Positions 62,612-64,000 of a DNA stretch of 64,000 nt are shown in pieces. Within the stretch, counting starts at the first letter, position 1. Each line of letters begins with the position of its first letter. The position numbers and the translations under genes are program-made. The notes beneath the pieces are model-generated. The model did not search any database. It saw only the letters and a program-made list of their open reading frames with translations, and was not told the origin of the DNA. This DNA is from Roseovarius aestuarii (GTDB lineage: Bacteria > Pseudomonadota > Alphaproteobacteria > Rhodobacterales > Rhodobacteraceae), in contig NZ_JAIMIB010000013.1 of NCBI RefSeq assembly GCF_019966515.1, positions 1-64,000 of the forward strand, read 5' to 3'.

Positions 62612-64000
62612 ATGGACGCAATTGGCAAATTTTTTCTAGCTCGTCCGTCTTGGTTATTCGCTCTAGTCGCGAGTGCGTTAGTGGCACTGCCCATTGCAAT
62701 CTGGCTCGATCTCAAAAGTCTTTCGGACCAGAATATGCTGCGGCAGGCAACAAGTCTGAACAACATTATTACAAGCGTGAGATCCTACTACGCTCAAAAT
62801 GTTGTCGGTCGGGTTCTGGCGGCTGACGGACAAACCAAATTGCTGCACAACTACGAAGAAGTCGTTGGAGCAATCCCAATCCCGGCAACACTTTCCATCG
62901 AGCTGGGAGATGCGATTGGAAACTCCGAAGGTGACGTGAAATATCGTTTTGTTTCGGATTTTCCTTTCAAAAGCAGACCGCGCCACCGGCTTGACCAATT
63001 TGAAACAATGGCTCTGGAGAGATTTAGGTCCAATTTTGGTGCTGATGTGCTGGTACAAACGACGGGTAAATTATGGGACCAGACAATCACGCTTGCGACC
63101 CCTGTCATCATGTCCGGCGCCTGCGTTTCTTGCCATAACACCCATGTTGAAAGTGCGAAATCCGACTGGAAAGTGGGTGACGTCAGGGGCCTACAATCCG
63201 TTACGATACGGCAACCCATCGCTTTGAACATTTGGACGTTCAAATGGGTGCTCGCTTACTTGGCCGTGGCAGGCACGATGGGTATGTTATTTGCGATAGT
63301 GCAGTATAGGCTTGCTGGAAAATTTTCCCTATTGAATGACGAACTGGCCGCAAATAACTCGTTTCTTGCCGATGTTTCCGCAAAAATATCAAAGTACCTT
63401 TCACCACAAATATACAAGTCGATATTCTCTGGCGAAAAGGACGCGTCAATTTCGACGGAGCGGAAGAAATTGACTGTGTTTTTCTCAGACATCAAGGATT
63501 TCACAGCAACAACTGAGCGACTGCAACCGGAAGAATTGACAGATTTATTGAACAATTATTTTACCGAAATGGCAAAGATCGCCGAGGCGCACGGTGCGAC
63601 GGTCGACAAGTTTATTGGTGACGCAATTGTGGCCTTTTTTGGCGACCCGGAAACCAAGGGAACGGGTGAAGACGCCCGAGCGTGCGTGCGCATGGCATTG
63701 GATATGCAACGTCGATTGCAGGAGCTGGAAAAAACCTGGCACGAAAAAGGCTTGGAGCACCCGTTCCGCGCTCGCATGGGGATAAATACCGGCTATTGTA
63801 ATGTCGGGAATTTCGGATCAACAGATAGGATGGATTACACGATAATTGGTGCCGAAGCTAACTTAGCAGCTCGACTGGAAAGCATCGCTGAGCCCGGTGG
63901 AATTGTGCTCAGTTATGAAACCTACGCGCATGTGAGGGACATCGTCAGCGCAACACAATTAGAGCCAGTTTCTTTCAAAGGCATTGCTCGCGAGGTGATG
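62612..64000 (+). CDS. Class III nucleotide cyclase with CxxCH sensor domain (3' end cut by window)
   Basis: A reading frame open for 463 codons to the window edge, with GGGGGGAA just before ATG 62612. It has membrane helix 1 (about 10-32) and a periplasmic domain with CVSCH (Cys171, Cys174, His175) in the context CVSCHNTHVES then DWKVGDVRG, the pattern of the DUF3365/Tll0287-like haem domain. Helix 2 (about 205-228) is followed by a class III cyclase domain: metal Asp293 in FFSDIKDFT and Asp337 in KFIGDAIVAFFGD, Lys333, and DYTIIGAEANLAARLES. Thr in DYT and Lys333 favour ATP over GTP. It is therefore probably an adenylate cyclase regulated by redox or a gas ligand through covalent haem. Codon use is AT-richer than in neighbouring core genes. 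Confidence 0.85.
   Translation, partial: MDAIGKFFLARPSWLFALVASALVALPIAIWLDLKSLSDQNMLRQATSLNNIITSVRSYYAQNVVGRVLAADGQTKLLHNYEEVVGAIPIPATLSIELGDAIGNSEGDVKYRFVSDFPFKSRPRHRLDQFETMALERFRSNFGADVLVQTTGKLWDQTITLATPVIMSGACVSCHNTHVESAKSDWKVGDVRGLQSVTIRQPIALNIWTFKWVLAYLAVAGTMGMLFAIVQYRLAGKFSLLNDELAANNSFLADVSAKISKYLSPQIYKSIFSGEKDASISTERKKLTVFFSDIKDFTATTERLQPEELTDLLNNYFTEMAKIAEAHGATVDKFIGDAIVAFFGDPETKGTGEDARACVRMALDMQRRLQELEKTWHEKGLEHPFRARMGINTGYCNVGNFGSTDRMDYTIIGAEANLAARLESIAEPGGIVLSYETYAHVRDIVSATQLEPVSFKGIAREVM

Noticed and set aside
1..64000. CRISPR array, insertion sequence, integrase, rRNA or tRNA
   Set aside because: No regularly spaced long repeats, no transposase or integrase motifs and no rRNA- or tRNA-like stretches were recognised by reading; a covariance-model scan would be needed to exclude a tRNA fully.

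Overview
The window looks like a chromosomal segment of a Rhodobacterales bacterium, most likely of the marine Roseobacter group. This rests on gene content and order rather than on any search. The supporting blocks are the ctaC-ctaB-(small ORF)-ctaG-ctaE-SURF1-thrC-M16 protease-GNAT block, the purA/DUF2842 pair, a four-subunit sarcosine oxidase operon, paired saccharopine dehydrogenases, an operon led by a HemP-like gene with imelysins, and an iron-type TGA-N9-TCA box. Most genes are GC-rich. The two ends (1-900 and 62260-64000) and the protease at 10924-11976 look more AT-rich. No rRNA, tRNA, insertion sequence or CRISPR array was recognised.

Layout. 1-894: no convincing gene. 895-5532: two convergent membrane-bound hybrid histidine kinases. 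5978-8256: two adjacent saccharopine dehydrogenase genes (lysine metabolism). 8369-9646: a sulfotransferase-like protein. 9647-10923: a small-ORF and hairpin-rich stretch with a 26-residue membrane peptide and a secreted 150-aa protein. 10924-13931: parE with a translationally coupled trypsin-like protease. 14053-14718: 3-methyladenine glycosylase. 14733-23729: two paralogous amidases, a peptide-type ABC transporter and a divergent XRE-type regulator, probably an uptake-and-hydrolysis locus for an amide or short peptide. 23760-31234: the minus-strand run from ctaC through the haem-copper oxidase assembly genes to thrC, an M16 protease and a GNAT. 31382-31395: a perfect FNR-type box between ctaC and the divergent tldD.

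32865-39784 is a tightly packed minus-strand operon: a 53-aa ORF, a HemP-like gene, a Cys-containing unknown, an imelysin, a beta-barrel protein, a di-haem oxidoreductase, a second imelysin-like protein and a DUF1513 protein. An iron-box-like palindrome lies upstream. The set reads as envelope iron or haem acquisition. 40128-44161 holds a translationally coupled SWIM zinc-finger protein and a 900-aa helical-repeat protein (DUF6493-like), the least explained pair in the window. 44187-46976: glucokinase, an HpcH-type aldolase and a membrane-anchored EEP-family protein. 47350-55575 is a catabolic operon: an M24-fold hydrolase without metal ligands, an Asp/Glu racemase-like protein, soxBDAG and a Rieske oxygenase alpha subunit, with a divergent LysR regulator at 55712. 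A plausible reading is demethylation or hydrolysis of an N-methylated compound to sarcosine, then oxidation to glycine and a one-carbon unit. 56628-62259: DUF2842, purA, DUF6524-like, a PAS-GGDEF cyclase, secG and pyrG. The window ends inside a class III nucleotide cyclase with a CxxCH haem-type sensor domain (62612 to the edge).

All family names come from reading motifs by eye. Start codons were moved to internal ATG/GTG/TTG codons where a Shine-Dalgarno sequence or a signal peptide favoured it.
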